A stretch of 64,000 bases of DNA from Butyricimonas paravirosa. GTDB taxonomy: Bacteria > Bacteroidota > Bacteroidia > Bacteroidales > Marinifilaceae. The notes beneath the pieces were generated by a model that had not been told where the DNA came from, made no database searches, and saw only the letters and a list, made by a program, of their open reading frames with translations. Location of the stretch: NCBI RefSeq assembly GCF_032878955.1, contig NZ_CP043839.1:372001-436000 (forward strand). The letters run 5' to 3'. A program made the position numbers and the translations under genes. Below, piece by piece: positions 36,601 through 45,435 of this stretch (positions within the stretch are counted from its first letter, which is position 1; each line of letters starts with the position of its first letter).

Positions 36601-36682
36601 AGAATTGTTGACCGGTGAATACATCGGTCACACTCTTAGCCGCATCTGCTTGAAAACGTTGATGTTTGAATTTTAGTTTCAT
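33605..36682 (-). CDS. res: Type III restriction endonuclease, Res subunit
   Basis: The 1025-residue protein has an SF2 helicase core (Walker A METGTGKTYTYIKTMYEL, DExx motif IIDEPQSV, motif III LLYSATH, motif VI QEVGRGMRLCVN). A C-terminal PD-(D/E)xK nuclease has PDWAVAF and FIAETKG. Together with Mod it cleaves DNA when head-to-head recognition sites are unmodified. It starts 12 bp after mod. Length is typical for ResIII. Confidence 0.92.
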   Translation of the reverse strand: MKLKFKHQRFQADAAKSVTDVFTGQQFCDGTDFLIDQGKKGGMFTLTGFGNQRLMLDANALTENLREVQMGWGLKPVEYLQGDTKNPMFTIEMETGTGKTYTYIKTMYELNKLYGWSKFIIVVPSIAIREGVAKSFETMQEHFANEYGKRIQFFIYNSKQLSKIDAFASDSGLYVMIINTQAFNTSMNEEKSKGEGRSGDATARIIFSKRDEFGSRRPIDILAQTNPIMIIDEPQSVLGANKDNATRKGIAKFRTLFTLLYSATHRKGDIYNMVYRLDAMDAYNRKLVKKIEVKGITQQGSTATNGFVYLDQIVIGKGNPQARISFDVKTANGFKQTTKLVGEGFNLYEQSGGLAEYENHFIVERIDGVAGTVRFLNGIVLNEGDAVGKVNEEALRRIQIRETIRTHIERERDLFPKGIKVLSLFFIDHVNSYRIYEKDGTINGKFAEMFEEEYLNVLQEMQPRFSDEAYLRYLSQFQVEKVHQGYFSQDKKGVSVDSKEKEGENEIRAYDLIMKDKETLLSLDPKVNGSEVRFIFSHSALKEGWDNPNVFQICTLKDTTNEIKKRQEVGRGMRLCVNKNGERQDQDNLGDGVFDTNILTVIASESYEHFSKQLQTELAENIGDRPVVVTPYLFEDMVMITTDGKEVKINKEKAIEIHEELISCGYVKKGKLTEKYFNDKKSGSIDLGEELAPIKEGIVRQLETVFNPDAMKPTNARAPKIATFREDLFKEKFNEVWKRINVKTYYKVDFSTDELIKKAIDAIDKHLIVTEIRIVVEGGSLENIRDRESLEAGVAMTAGKSRTIRVSEAIGNSVRYDLIGKLVESTGLTRKTIVEILKGIKPTTFYQFKMNPEEFIIKTSNIINDAKAIAVIQKIAYEKTTNTYDMEIFTESTIRGKLGVNAIESAKSLYDIVVVDSQGVEKNFAEALESQDDVEVYTKLPRGFYINTPMGHYNPDWAVAFKEGSVKHIYFIAETKGNDWQESQLRGSEEAKIECARRHFAAISDCKIQYGVAKDYQTLYNLVTK

Positions 36683-36694
36683 ACAGCCAGCCTA

Positions 36695-38686
36695 TTAAAT
36701 AACTTTAATACTCTTCATAGCCTCTTCCTCGCTCCAGTCAAGTTGTTGTTTCAAAGACTCAAAGATGTTTATTTTAGCATCATCTCTTTCAAAGCAACTG
36801 TCACGGAACAAAATTCTCAAAGGTTGTTTGTCTGCAATTGTACGGACAACATTCTCGGTTACATTATCTGCAAAACAAGCCACAAGGTCTCCATCGTTCA
36901 CAGAGTAGATTGTTTTACCATCCACCACTTCGGTTGTCATTGGCAAGGATAACTGCACACCCCAGTCGAGCATTGCGCCAAACAGTAAGTCGAGGTCATT
37001 ACGGTCGCTCTTAACATTATCGAGCAATAAGTCAAGTTGCTCTTGCTTATATTCTTTTGGTGCAAAATAAACCTCTTCCATATTGCTTTCATCCAAACGG
37101 AATACTCTGAAACCAGTATCAAGGTTTTGACCTTGCAAACCTGATTCTTCCTTGATCTTTTTACCAGCACGACGAATACGTTCTTTAGCAATTTCTGGGA
37201 TGGTCTTATAACCAGCTTTATATGCTTCACTATTTATATCTGTTTTTTCTGGTAATTGCACACAGAGATACTTCCGTTTTCCACCGTCTTCTGCATTTAA
37301 TTGCATAACAGCATGAGCGGTAGTTGCACTACCTGAAAAAAAATCCAATACGTATGAATCCTTGTCCAAATCTCCTATTTTTAAGCTGTCAATAACAGCG
37401 TATAAAGATTTTGGGTAATCGAAATATTGTGCATTAAACATTTTTTTTAATAGGTTAGCTCCATATTCTGTTGATGAATAAAGTTTATCATCCCATACTG
37501 TCAATGGGAGCATACCCTCGTCGTTCATGCGTGCTTTTATGTAAACAGTAGGAATCCCCGACCTATCTCTTCTAGCCATCATTTCATTTTTAGCAGTTAG
37601 TGCTCTATCAAGTCCCCACTTCCAACGCCTTGCTCTTCCATGTTCATCTACAGGGAGAGAAACAATTTCATCTTCTAATGGTTGCTCAAGAATATCATAT
37701 TCTTTTCGTACTTCATTCCATTTAATGTTAGGAATTCTAAAATCCGAGCAATCTTTTTTAACATAAATTGGATAGAACATCGATGGTGCATCTTCTTTAT
37801 AACCGCCATGTTTTCTAAAATTAACCCATTCAAAGGCTCCTAAATTATCTTTTTCTTTGTACCTAGCAATTTGGTATTCATTACGTGGTAATCTCCCCAA
37901 AGTCGTTTCGTCATTAGCACCATAAAATAGTGCATATTCATGTGAGATTGATGCTCCCTTTGTTGTCGATCTACCAGAAGGATTGTTTTTAACAACAATT
38001 GTTGCGAGGTGATTACTTTCGCCAAAAACTTCATTCATTATAGCGGTAACAGTCTCTATTTCGCTATCATCAATTGTTAAACATATTATTCCGTTAGAAG
38101 AAAGAAGTGAGCGACAGACTAGTAATCTGGAATATATCATTGAACACCAGTCTGAATGGAAACGACCATTAGAAGGTGTGTTTATAAATAATCTGTTGTT
38201 ATAATCATCAAGTTCTCCTGTTTTTCTCAAGAATTCATTTTCATCTATGGAAAAATCATTTTTATATATAAGATTCTTTCCTGTATTGTAAGGAGGATCT
38301 ATATAAATCATTTTGATTTTACCCAAATATGACTTTTGTAGTAGTTTTAATACTTGTAGATTATCACCTTCAATATATACATTTTCTGTAGTATCCCAAT
38401 CTACACTATCCTCCATGACGGGTCTTAATGTCTTGTTTGTAGGACGTGCTGCTTCACGGCGAGCCTCCTGCTTACCAGGCCATGTAAACTGATATGCTTC
38501 CGGTGCATCTTCAACAGCGTCATCACCTAACAACTGACGAAGAGTAGTGAAGTTTACCACATGACGTAATTCGCCTGTTTTTTCATCTTTAACCTCTGTA
38601 AAGCACGAGGGCGCAATCTGATAGAGTGCTTCTAAATTGATATTCACTCCATTTGCTGATTGAAGTTCCAACTTATTGGGTTTCAT
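36695..38686 (-). CDS. mod: Type III DNA adenine methyltransferase, Mod subunit
   Basis: The 663-residue beta-class N6-adenine methylase has the DPPY motif (MIYIDPPYNTGKN) before the SAM motif (DFFSGSATTAHAVMQL). The target recognition domain lies between them (about residues 190-430) and is visibly more AT-rich than the ends of the gene, as expected if specificity domains are exchanged. It starts 11 bp after the DUF4391 gene and is followed by res. Confidence 0.93.
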   Translation of the reverse strand: MKPNKLELQSANGVNINLEALYQIAPSCFTEVKDEKTGELRHVVNFTTLRQLLGDDAVEDAPEAYQFTWPGKQEARREAARPTNKTLRPVMEDSVDWDTTENVYIEGDNLQVLKLLQKSYLGKIKMIYIDPPYNTGKNLIYKNDFSIDENEFLRKTGELDDYNNRLFINTPSNGRFHSDWCSMIYSRLLVCRSLLSSNGIICLTIDDSEIETVTAIMNEVFGESNHLATIVVKNNPSGRSTTKGASISHEYALFYGANDETTLGRLPRNEYQIARYKEKDNLGAFEWVNFRKHGGYKEDAPSMFYPIYVKKDCSDFRIPNIKWNEVRKEYDILEQPLEDEIVSLPVDEHGRARRWKWGLDRALTAKNEMMARRDRSGIPTVYIKARMNDEGMLPLTVWDDKLYSSTEYGANLLKKMFNAQYFDYPKSLYAVIDSLKIGDLDKDSYVLDFFSGSATTAHAVMQLNAEDGGKRKYLCVQLPEKTDINSEAYKAGYKTIPEIAKERIRRAGKKIKEESGLQGQNLDTGFRVFRLDESNMEEVYFAPKEYKQEQLDLLLDNVKSDRNDLDLLFGAMLDWGVQLSLPMTTEVVDGKTIYSVNDGDLVACFADNVTENVVRTIADKQPLRILFRDSCFERDDAKINIFESLKQQLDWSEEEAMKSIKVI

Positions 38687-38696
38687 GTCTGTATAT

Positions 38697-39374
38697 TTAT
38701 TTGTTTATTATTTCTTGAAATTTAGCTATCTCTTTTTTCAATCTTCTTGCTTCGGCATTCAACTCCATTTGTCGGTTAAACTGCTTTTCAGCCCGAACCT
38801 GTTTTTGCAAAGAAGTTACTTGTTTTTGAAGCTGTTCGACTTTCTTCCTTATTTCCGCTTGTTCTTTGTATTCAACCTCATTTGAAGCAGAAAGTCCAGA
38901 TATTTGACTTAGGATGTTGCTATATACAGCATCCATTGACTGTCCTTCTATTTTAAGAGACAATGTATCAAAGGACACTTCTCTTTGTAATTCAGTTACA
39001 CCGCAAGTCCATTTCTGCTCACTTTTTGCAGCAGTCATTTCCTTATGGTGCATCAAGATATCAATCTTGCCTTCATACTCAATGATAAACAGCGTATGTC
39101 TTGGCAAGAGTTTGTCCATCGCACAGAATGGGTTAATGCTATAGGCATCTCCCTTCATCTTACAATGGAATACTGCTATTTCGTGTACTCGCTCCCCATC
39201 TTCCACATTCAGCGTGCTGGGCGCAAGTTTATACAACCATACAATATTCTCAAACTCCCTTGTGAGAAACTCACGAAGCGAGCTATCTGTACTCCTACCG
39301 TAAAAGGCATTCTTAGGTACAGACTTATTGACTACTGTAGTCGCTGGGAAATTGAGAGGATTGTTCATATTCAT
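38697..39374 (-). CDS. DUF4391 protein of the type III locus
   Basis: The 225-residue protein begins FPATTVVNKSVPKNAFYG and has a C-terminal coiled coil (about 165-222, KVEQLQKQVTSLQKQVRAEK). This matches DUF4391, a family repeatedly found between an SNF2-like helicase and type III mod/res. Its biochemical role is unknown. Its start codon overlaps the stop of the DUF4238 gene by one base, and mod follows at 11 bp. Confidence 0.75.
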   Translation of the reverse strand: MNMNNPLNFPATTVVNKSVPKNAFYGRSTDSSLREFLTREFENIVWLYKLAPSTLNVEDGERVHEIAVFHCKMKGDAYSINPFCAMDKLLPRHTLFIIEYEGKIDILMHHKEMTAAKSEQKWTCGVTELQREVSFDTLSLKIEGQSMDAVYSNILSQISGLSASNEVEYKEQAEIRKKVEQLQKQVTSLQKQVRAEKQFNRQMELNAEARRLKKEIAKFQEIINK

Positions 39375-40318
39375 TATCTAAAAGGATTCTTTGTTATAGG
39401 CATTATCCTTGAAATAAAATCTATAAATTCAAAATTATTTTTATTTGAGAACAACTGTCTTTGCGCATACATTGTACGTATATGATTAGCTTCTCTCAAA
39501 TCTCGTCCATGGACTACTTCCATCTTACATTCATCTGACTCTTTATCTGAAAAATAGTCTTTATCCCAGATTGTAAGCAATAAATTCTTTGATATTGGAA
39601 AAGTTAGCTCAGCTCCATATTGAGCTAATCCCTGACATATAGGTTTTACATTATTAACATGAGGATTAACAGTTATAGGAAAATCTGATGTGTAAAAATC
39701 GCCATTTACGGAATAATTAAAAGTCCATATGTTATTGCTTAACAATGTACTATATCTATCTAATAAGTCTTCATTCATAAATGTACTTTCAGCATGATAT
39801 ACAGCTTTATCTTTTATTTTAGACTGAATTCTCAATTTAGCAATATCAGGGTTATTTAACTCTAATGCTAATCCCTCTTGAAATAGTCTCACCATTTTTG
39901 GCATCATATCTTCGAATACCTCCTCATTCTCTATTCTTAATGCAGGTAATCTAAACCATTGGATAACTAAAAGTAAAGCAAATTCATACTTTTCTTTTCT
40001 ACTTAATCGAATTCTTAACTCATTATTTTTATATGCATCATTAGCTAATTGTTGTAAATGAAATAATTTCTCTGCAAATTTAGGCTCATATTCTTCAGCA
40101 AAGAAATTTTCCTCAATTGTAAATGGATTAAGCTTATTGTTTTCTTTTATAAAACTATCTGAAATCGTATAAAAATTATTGGCTGTGCATACATCAGAAA
40201 TTAAAACACCATAAGATTTTTTAGAAATCTTGTCGTACGCCCATATATGTGTGTTATTATCTGAAAACATTTTCAGATAACATTGTGGTATATAGTGTTG
40301 TTTTTTGTGCAGAGCCAT
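39374..40318 (-). CDS. DUF4238 protein
   Basis: The 314-residue protein shows the DUF4238 opening (KKQHYIPQCYLKMFSDNNTH, then IWAYDKISKK) and the FYTSDFPITVNPH strand typical of the family. Function is unknown; members often occur in defence islands. The gene is much more AT-rich than the helicase and DUF4391 genes on either side, so it looks like a later insertion that preserved the operon (1-bp spacing upstream, 1-bp overlap downstream). Confidence 0.75.
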   Translation of the reverse strand: MALHKKQHYIPQCYLKMFSDNNTHIWAYDKISKKSYGVLISDVCTANNFYTISDSFIKENNKLNPFTIEENFFAEEYEPKFAEKLFHLQQLANDAYKNNELRIRLSRKEKYEFALLLVIQWFRLPALRIENEEVFEDMMPKMVRLFQEGLALELNNPDIAKLRIQSKIKDKAVYHAESTFMNEDLLDRYSTLLSNNIWTFNYSVNGDFYTSDFPITVNPHVNNVKPICQGLAQYGAELTFPISKNLLLTIWDKDYFSDKESDECKMEVVHGRDLREANHIRTMYAQRQLFSNKNNFEFIDFISRIMPITKNPFR

Positions 40319-40319
40319 A

Positions 40320-43300
40320 TTATTTAATTATCAAAAAACAAATCAATTCAAAATCATCTAGTCCTTTAATCTCATTGGTTAAAGCTGATGTTTCACCAAA
40401 AGAGAAAAGACTATCAATATCACTCTCTTCTTTGACGTGAATAATACTGTCAATGGCAGATTGAAGAAGTTTGCTATAATGCTCCATCTTCTTACTATCT
40501 TTGGTTTCTTTATTGAATAATTTACAAAGTTCTTTATCCGGCTTTGTCTGACCTTTGCAGAGATAACGCATCTTGTCAAGCAACTTTTTAGGTGATAAGT
40601 GGTCGCAAATCACCTCACCGGCATGAGTGAGATAAACCATATAGAATGGGTGCAGCAAATTGGAACGGTCTATGTTTACACCATTATTCTTGTTTTTAAG
40701 AATAAAAATGACTCCCGGTTCTGCTAAATCTGTGGCTTTAACCACCGCACTCATTCCAAAAGGTGTGAGATCCATATTAGGATGCTCCTTTAAATTTGTG
40801 AGCAAATCCAAACGGAACTCATTCAATCCCAAGTCCATGATATTGATACCAGTATCCATATCCTCAATATCGACCACCTCATTCTGAAGGCGTTTCAACT
40901 GATTGCGTCTATATTCCAAATCGCCCTTTTCATTGGCCGAAAGGAGGTTGTCGTCACCTGTGCTGGTGATAACCGTTGCTTTCATTCTGCTCTCAACACG
41001 ACCTTTCAGCTTGATATAATCGTCCAGTTCAATATCCGGCCAATAATTTACCAGCTGAATAAAATCGTTCTTGCTACCAATACGATCTATACGGCCAAAT
41101 CGCTGAATGATGCGTACTGGATTCCAATGAATATCGTAGTTTATAATATAATCGCAATCTTGCAAGTTCTGTCCTTCACTAATACAATCTGTTGCTATAA
41201 GCACATCAATCTCTCGTTTGTCATTAGGATGAATTGCGTCTCTGTCCTTTGAAACAGGAGAAAAATAGGTTAGTACATCGTTAAATGTACATTTCATTCT
41301 CGGAATAGTACACTTGCCATCTGTGCTACCTGTAATCAAGGCTGTATGCAATCCACATTTATCAAGAATACGACCAGCCAACTGTTCGTATAAGTAATCC
41401 GCAGTATCAGCAAATGCGGTGAAGATTAACACCTTCTTGTTATTACCATTGATAGGATTATTGAACTTATTCCTTAGATCAGCAATAAGCTGTTGCAGTT
41501 TACTGTCATGTTCCGGTGTAATATCTTTCAACATGATCAGGATGAGCTGAAGAATCTCCAAGTCGGCTTGCAAATCTCTTCTCCAGCTCTTGTAGTCCAT
41601 ATCACGAAGATTAATCTTCGACTTGCGGCCAACAAATGGGTCGTTCTCTGAATCCTCATTGTCATAGTCATCAGCAAAAGAAGTAACCTCAATCAATCCA
41701 GCTCCGCTTTCTTCGAATTTATTGATAGCAGCAATAGATGTCTTTATGAAGTTTTCTATCCTTTCTAATGTAAGTCTGAAAGAATTGACGCTGCTTTCCA
41801 TTCGCTTAAGCATATTGATTGCCATCAATTTTCTCATACCCTTCTCTCGCCCATCGACAGAAAGTCCCGAGCCTTCAAAATCAATATCATAATTATCTTT
41901 TGCACTCTCAAAAATGAATAGAGAAGGTGTATAAATAGACAAATTCAACTGATTTAGATGTTCTGCAATATCCTTAAAAGTAATTGCATCACTTAAATCT
42001 GTCAATTTAGGACGACGGGCAATAGGTGCCAATCGTGTAGGGAATTTCCCGACATCGTTTGTATTATAATACTTGATAATGTGACTACGGCTTCGCGCAA
42101 TAGTAACAGCATCAAGCACCTGGAAGAAATCATAACTTAATGAGTCCAATAGTTTCTCTGTGGTTCTTTGGTCGGAATCCAACCTCGACCAGCGCGAATA
42201 GGCTGTTTGGGCATCTCTAAATATCTGGTCAATGTTCTTTCCTGTATCTAACAGGTCGTTTATGTTTTCAGTCTTCCCCTCATAGGCCAACTGAAGCTGG
42301 TTCTTCAAATCGTTGAAACGGTTGTTTACTGGGGTTGCAGAAAGCATCAAAACTTTTGTCTTGACACCACTGCGAATAACCTTGTTCATCAACTTGGCAT
42401 AACGGTTTTCTTTTATATCCTCGTCATCTTCATTATCAAATCTACCACCATTACGGAAGTTGTGACTTTCATCTATGACAATTAGATCATAGTTACCCCA
42501 ATTTACTCGTTCAAGGTCTAATCCATTACTTACACCCTTATCGCGTGATAAGTCGGAATGAAACAGAATGTCATATCGCAAGCGGTCTGCCAATACAGGA
42601 TTATTCTTATAATTTGAGCGGAATGTCTGCCAGTTATCATTAAGTTTCTTCGGGCAAAGCACCAAGACACTTCTGTTGCGGTTTTCATAATACTTAATAA
42701 CTGACAATGCCGTAAATGTTTTACCTAAACCAACACTATCAGCTAAAATACAACCATTATACTTTTCCAACTTGTTGATAATTGCCAACGATGCATCCTG
42801 CTGGAAATTGTACAGCTTGTTCCAGATTACACTGCTCTTAAAACCAGTTGCTTCATTTGGTAGAACATCTTCACTTATATCCTCTAAAAATTCGTTGAAG
42901 ATATTATACAATGTAATGAAATAGATAAAATCAGGAGAATTTTCCTTATACACTGTTTCAATACTCTCAATGATGTATTCTGTAACATCTTGGAATCTCT
43001 CCTTGTCTTTCCACAATTCACTAAAATTTTTAAGGAACATATCTGTTGTGCTATGCCCAGGCATTCCCACGACCATAGGACAAAGATTATCGCCTCTATC
43101 TAAACCTAATTCGGTTGTAGTAAATTCATTGAAAGGCATATATGTGAATGTATCTGTTCCATTTTTTACATTAAGAAATGCATTCATTGAACCTTGAGTG
43201 ATATTGGTCTTGAATTTTGCCTTTCTACGAATCCAATCTGCACACTCTCTGGCAATAGCACGTTGAGTTAGTTGATTTCGAAGCCTGATCTCAAAATCAG

Positions 43301-43568
43301 AGCCGAACAGATTACGTTCCCTACTAAGTTTAGGAATATAAAACTCTCGTTTCTGCTTAACTGATTTGTCTGTGTTAAATGTCGGAGACGTAAATATGAA
43401 ATTAACACAATCCACTTTCTCCAACTCCTCTTTTAATGCTTCATAAGCATATATAGAGAAACTGGCAGCGGCGATTGAGACTTGACTATCAGATGATAGT
43501 ATTTGTTTTAAATCATCAACTACTCGCTCAGTAATATTATTGAATTGTTTTGGAGTTATCATCAGCAA
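40320..43568 (-). CDS. SNF2-like helicase with N-terminal PLD-type domain
   Basis: The 1082-residue protein has an N-terminal phospholipase-D-like/nuclease region (SIAAASFSIYAYEALKEEL) and then an SF2 Snf2-type helicase: motif I ADSVGLGKTFTALSVI, motif II IVIDESHNFRN, motif III MLSATPVNNR, motif V-VI YDIHWNPVRIIQRFGRIDR. Helicases of this kind accompany type III mod/res plus DUF4391 in Bacteroidetes; they may translocate on DNA to help restriction. Overlaps the RhuM/Doc gene by 7 bp and precedes DUF4238 by 1 bp. Confidence 0.85.
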   Translation of the reverse strand: MLMITPKQFNNITERVVDDLKQILSSDSQVSIAAASFSIYAYEALKEELEKVDCVNFIFTSPTFNTDKSVKQKREFYIPKLSRERNLFGSDFEIRLRNQLTQRAIARECADWIRRKAKFKTNITQGSMNAFLNVKNGTDTFTYMPFNEFTTTELGLDRGDNLCPMVVGMPGHSTTDMFLKNFSELWKDKERFQDVTEYIIESIETVYKENSPDFIYFITLYNIFNEFLEDISEDVLPNEATGFKSSVIWNKLYNFQQDASLAIINKLEKYNGCILADSVGLGKTFTALSVIKYYENRNRSVLVLCPKKLNDNWQTFRSNYKNNPVLADRLRYDILFHSDLSRDKGVSNGLDLERVNWGNYDLIVIDESHNFRNGGRFDNEDDEDIKENRYAKLMNKVIRSGVKTKVLMLSATPVNNRFNDLKNQLQLAYEGKTENINDLLDTGKNIDQIFRDAQTAYSRWSRLDSDQRTTEKLLDSLSYDFFQVLDAVTIARSRSHIIKYYNTNDVGKFPTRLAPIARRPKLTDLSDAITFKDIAEHLNQLNLSIYTPSLFIFESAKDNYDIDFEGSGLSVDGREKGMRKLMAINMLKRMESSVNSFRLTLERIENFIKTSIAAINKFEESGAGLIEVTSFADDYDNEDSENDPFVGRKSKINLRDMDYKSWRRDLQADLEILQLILIMLKDITPEHDSKLQQLIADLRNKFNNPINGNNKKVLIFTAFADTADYLYEQLAGRILDKCGLHTALITGSTDGKCTIPRMKCTFNDVLTYFSPVSKDRDAIHPNDKREIDVLIATDCISEGQNLQDCDYIINYDIHWNPVRIIQRFGRIDRIGSKNDFIQLVNYWPDIELDDYIKLKGRVESRMKATVITSTGDDNLLSANEKGDLEYRRNQLKRLQNEVVDIEDMDTGINIMDLGLNEFRLDLLTNLKEHPNMDLTPFGMSAVVKATDLAEPGVIFILKNKNNGVNIDRSNLLHPFYMVYLTHAGEVICDHLSPKKLLDKMRYLCKGQTKPDKELCKLFNKETKDSKKMEHYSKLLQSAIDSIIHVKEESDIDSLFSFGETSALTNEIKGLDDFELICFLIIK

Positions 43569-44566
43569 TTTCTCTTATTGATAAGATTTACAATCACTTT
43601 CAGAATCATATCTTTTTCGTCTGCACGGCTTTCAGCGATCATCAGTGTAAGTGCTACCAAGGTGCCATCACTGATTCGCTTAGTTCCATCAGGATTATAC
43701 AGAATGCCATTGTTCTGCATAAACCAAAGGAATAGAGTGGCTGCGATTCGTTTGTTGCCATCTACGAATGAGTGATTCTTAACCACAAGGTAGAGCAACA
43801 TTGCAGCTTTTTCTTCCACCGATGGGTATAGCTCATTACCATCAAAAGTCTGATAGATTTGTCCTATTGAACTTCTGAAAGAACCATCTTTTTCCTTTCC
43901 AAACAATGTACTGCCACCGAACTTCTCCTTAAGTGTCTCAATAGTTTCCATTGCGCTATCGTATGTTGCACGGAAACTTTCCTCGATGGTTGTGTGTTCA
44001 ATAGTGAGCTGTTGGTAATCATACCTGTCAAGGGTATCAAGAGCATATGTGTAGTCTGTAACGACATTCACCAATTCCCTGCTATCGTCACCATTAATCA
44101 GCTCCTGCTCATTGTTTATGGTTCGGCCGAGTAGATGTACTAACTGACTTAACTCTTCGTATTTCTGAGCTGCTATGTGGTTATTGATAGCATATCCTTT
44201 TACAAGGTATTCCTTTAGCACCTTGTTTGCCCATTGACGGAATTGAACACCACGCTGGCTCTTTACTCGGTAGCCGACAGAGATGATGACATCGAGATTG
44301 TAAAGTTTTACTGTTGCTTCTTGCGTTTTATCTGGAATAGCACCATGTTGAGTGGTGTGTGCAAAATTTGCACATACCACATTTTCTTCAAGTTCCCCCT
44401 CCTTGAAGATATTCTGTATATGTCTAAGTATAACAGTCTTATCCCTTTGAAACAGCTCGGCCATCTGCTGTCTTGTCAGCCATACAGTTTCTTTCTCCAA
44501 TTTTACATCAATTGAAGTCTGCCCATCAGGGGTCTGATATATTACTATTTGATTATTCTGCTCCAT
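43562..44566 (-). CDS. RhuM family protein with Fic/Doc domain
   Basis: The 334-residue protein combines an N-terminal RhuM virulence domain (WLTRQQMAELFQRDKTVILRHI, then KLYNLDVIISVGYRVKSQRG) with a C-terminal Doc-type fold carrying HSFVDGNKRIAATLF, the Fic motif variant with Lys as in Doc kinases. Doc/Fic enzymes modify proteins by phosphorylation or AMPylation. No Phd-type antitoxin is adjacent; the small XRE protein just upstream could act as one. It overlaps the helicase gene by 7 bp. Confidence 0.85.
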   Translation of the reverse strand: MEQNNQIVIYQTPDGQTSIDVKLEKETVWLTRQQMAELFQRDKTVILRHIQNIFKEGELEENVVCANFAHTTQHGAIPDKTQEATVKLYNLDVIISVGYRVKSQRGVQFRQWANKVLKEYLVKGYAINNHIAAQKYEELSQLVHLLGRTINNEQELINGDDSRELVNVVTDYTYALDTLDRYDYQQLTIEHTTIEESFRATYDSAMETIETLKEKFGGSTLFGKEKDGSFRSSIGQIYQTFDGNELYPSVEEKAAMLLYLVVKNHSFVDGNKRIAATLFLWFMQNNGILYNPDGTKRISDGTLVALTLMIAESRADEKDMILKVIVNLINKRNC

Positions 44567-44570
44567 ATAA

Positions 44571-44783
44571 CTATTTTGTTGACCACAACAAGTCTTTTAC
44601 ATCTACATCTATTACTTTTGCAATTTCTACCAAGGTCTCAAGCCCTGGCTGCGCTGTATTGGTGCACCACTTTGATACAGTTGCCGGATCCTTGTCGAGC
44701 TGTTCAGCAAGCCATTTATTTGTCCTTTGCTTTTCAGCCAAAACCACCTTTAACCTGTTAATATTTTTAGAGCGTTCCATCAT
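44571..44783 (-). CDS. XRE family HTH regulator, first gene of the defence operon
   Basis: The 70-residue protein is a single lambda-repressor-type HTH (LAEKQRTNKWLAEQLDKDPATVSKWCTNTAQPGLETLVEIA). Control proteins of this size commonly set expression of restriction genes. It lies 4 bp upstream of the RhuM/Doc gene and is the first gene of the leftward operon that runs to 30.8 kb, so it is the likely autoregulator of all nine genes. Translation may start at the first or second of two adjacent ATGs. Confidence 0.85.
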   Translation of the reverse strand: MMERSKNINRLKVVLAEKQRTNKWLAEQLDKDPATVSKWCTNTAQPGLETLVEIAKVIDVDVKDLLWSTK

Positions 44784-44802
44784 AATTTTATTTATTTGAC
44801 TT

Positions 44803-44810
44803 CAAATTTA
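44803..44810 (-). promoter_or_regulatory. -7 box of the defence operon
   Basis: TAAATTTG on the minus strand, about 20 bp before the XRE start, fits TAnnTTTG. It is the only promoter-like site seen upstream of the nine-gene operon. Confidence 0.5.
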
Positions 44811-45011
44811 ATCATAATAAACGGAAAAACTGCTTTTATTTTATATTATTTTTCAAAAGAATTGCGATTTAGCTCAATTTGTAGATAGAATCCGTTTTAT
44901 TCCGATGTCCCATTTTTACTCAAAAAGTGCTTATCCGCGGTGGAAATGTGGTGATTTTTGATAGATTTCCACAAGCAATAGCACATTTTTTGGCCAACCA
45001 AAAGAAAAAAT

Positions 45012-45060
45012 CACTTTACTTTATTGCCGTACATACATATACGCTGATTAAAGTAAAGTG
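45012..45060. repeat. Long palindromic repeat, copy 2
   Basis: CACTTTACTTTA and TAAAGTAAAGTG are perfect 12-bp arms around GTACATACATATACG. It is preceded by the smaller inverted motif TTTGGCCAACCAAA at 44989. No gene is visible between 44784 and 45785. Confidence 0.75.
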
Positions 45061-45223
45061 ATATTCTCAATGTAATGTGATATTTTTCTTTCCAATATGG
45101 CGTTCTGCATTTTTCCAACATAAAAACACACCCTTTTCTGCAATTATCCAAAGAAAATCACTCATAAATCTGCATTTTTCCAAAAAAGCTGTTCAATTTG
45201 GCCAGCCAAAAGAAAAGATAGCC

Positions 45224-45270
45224 ACTTTACTTTATTGTCGTACATATATATACGCTGATTAAAGTAAAGT
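45224..45270. repeat. Long palindromic repeat, copy 3
   Basis: Nearly identical to copy 2 (ACTTTACTTTATT arm, loop GTACATATATATACG, TAAAGTAAAGT arm), starting 211 bp later and also preceded by TTTGGCCAGCCAAA (45197). Confidence 0.75.
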
Positions 45271-45356
45271 TTAAAAGAGGGAAAAGAAAAGAGAGGCTTT
45301 GCCTCTGATATTTTCAAGCGGTTTTATCCATAATTGCAATGATCAATTTCAATGGT

Positions 45357-45435
45357 TTTCACATTTTCCATACCCAAAATGAGGTCTAATTTCACATTTT
45401 CCACCCATAAAACCACCTCAGATTTCACATTTTCC
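45357..45435 (+). repeat. Three TTTCACATTTTCC repeats at exact 33-bp period
   Basis: Copies start at 45357, 45390 and 45423. An iteron-like array close to the right end of element A, perhaps bound by the RepA-like or HTH protein. Confidence 0.6.

Noticed and set aside
36695..43568. DISARM or BREX, because a helicase and a methylase are linked
   Set aside because: No DrmA/DrmB/DrmC, BrxC, PglX or PglZ-like proteins; the mod/res pair with DUF4391 fits type III restriction.
45013..45435. CRISPR array, because of spaced repeats
   Set aside because: Only two or three copies, AT-rich palindromes with unequal spacing or short 13-mers, and no cas genes in the window.
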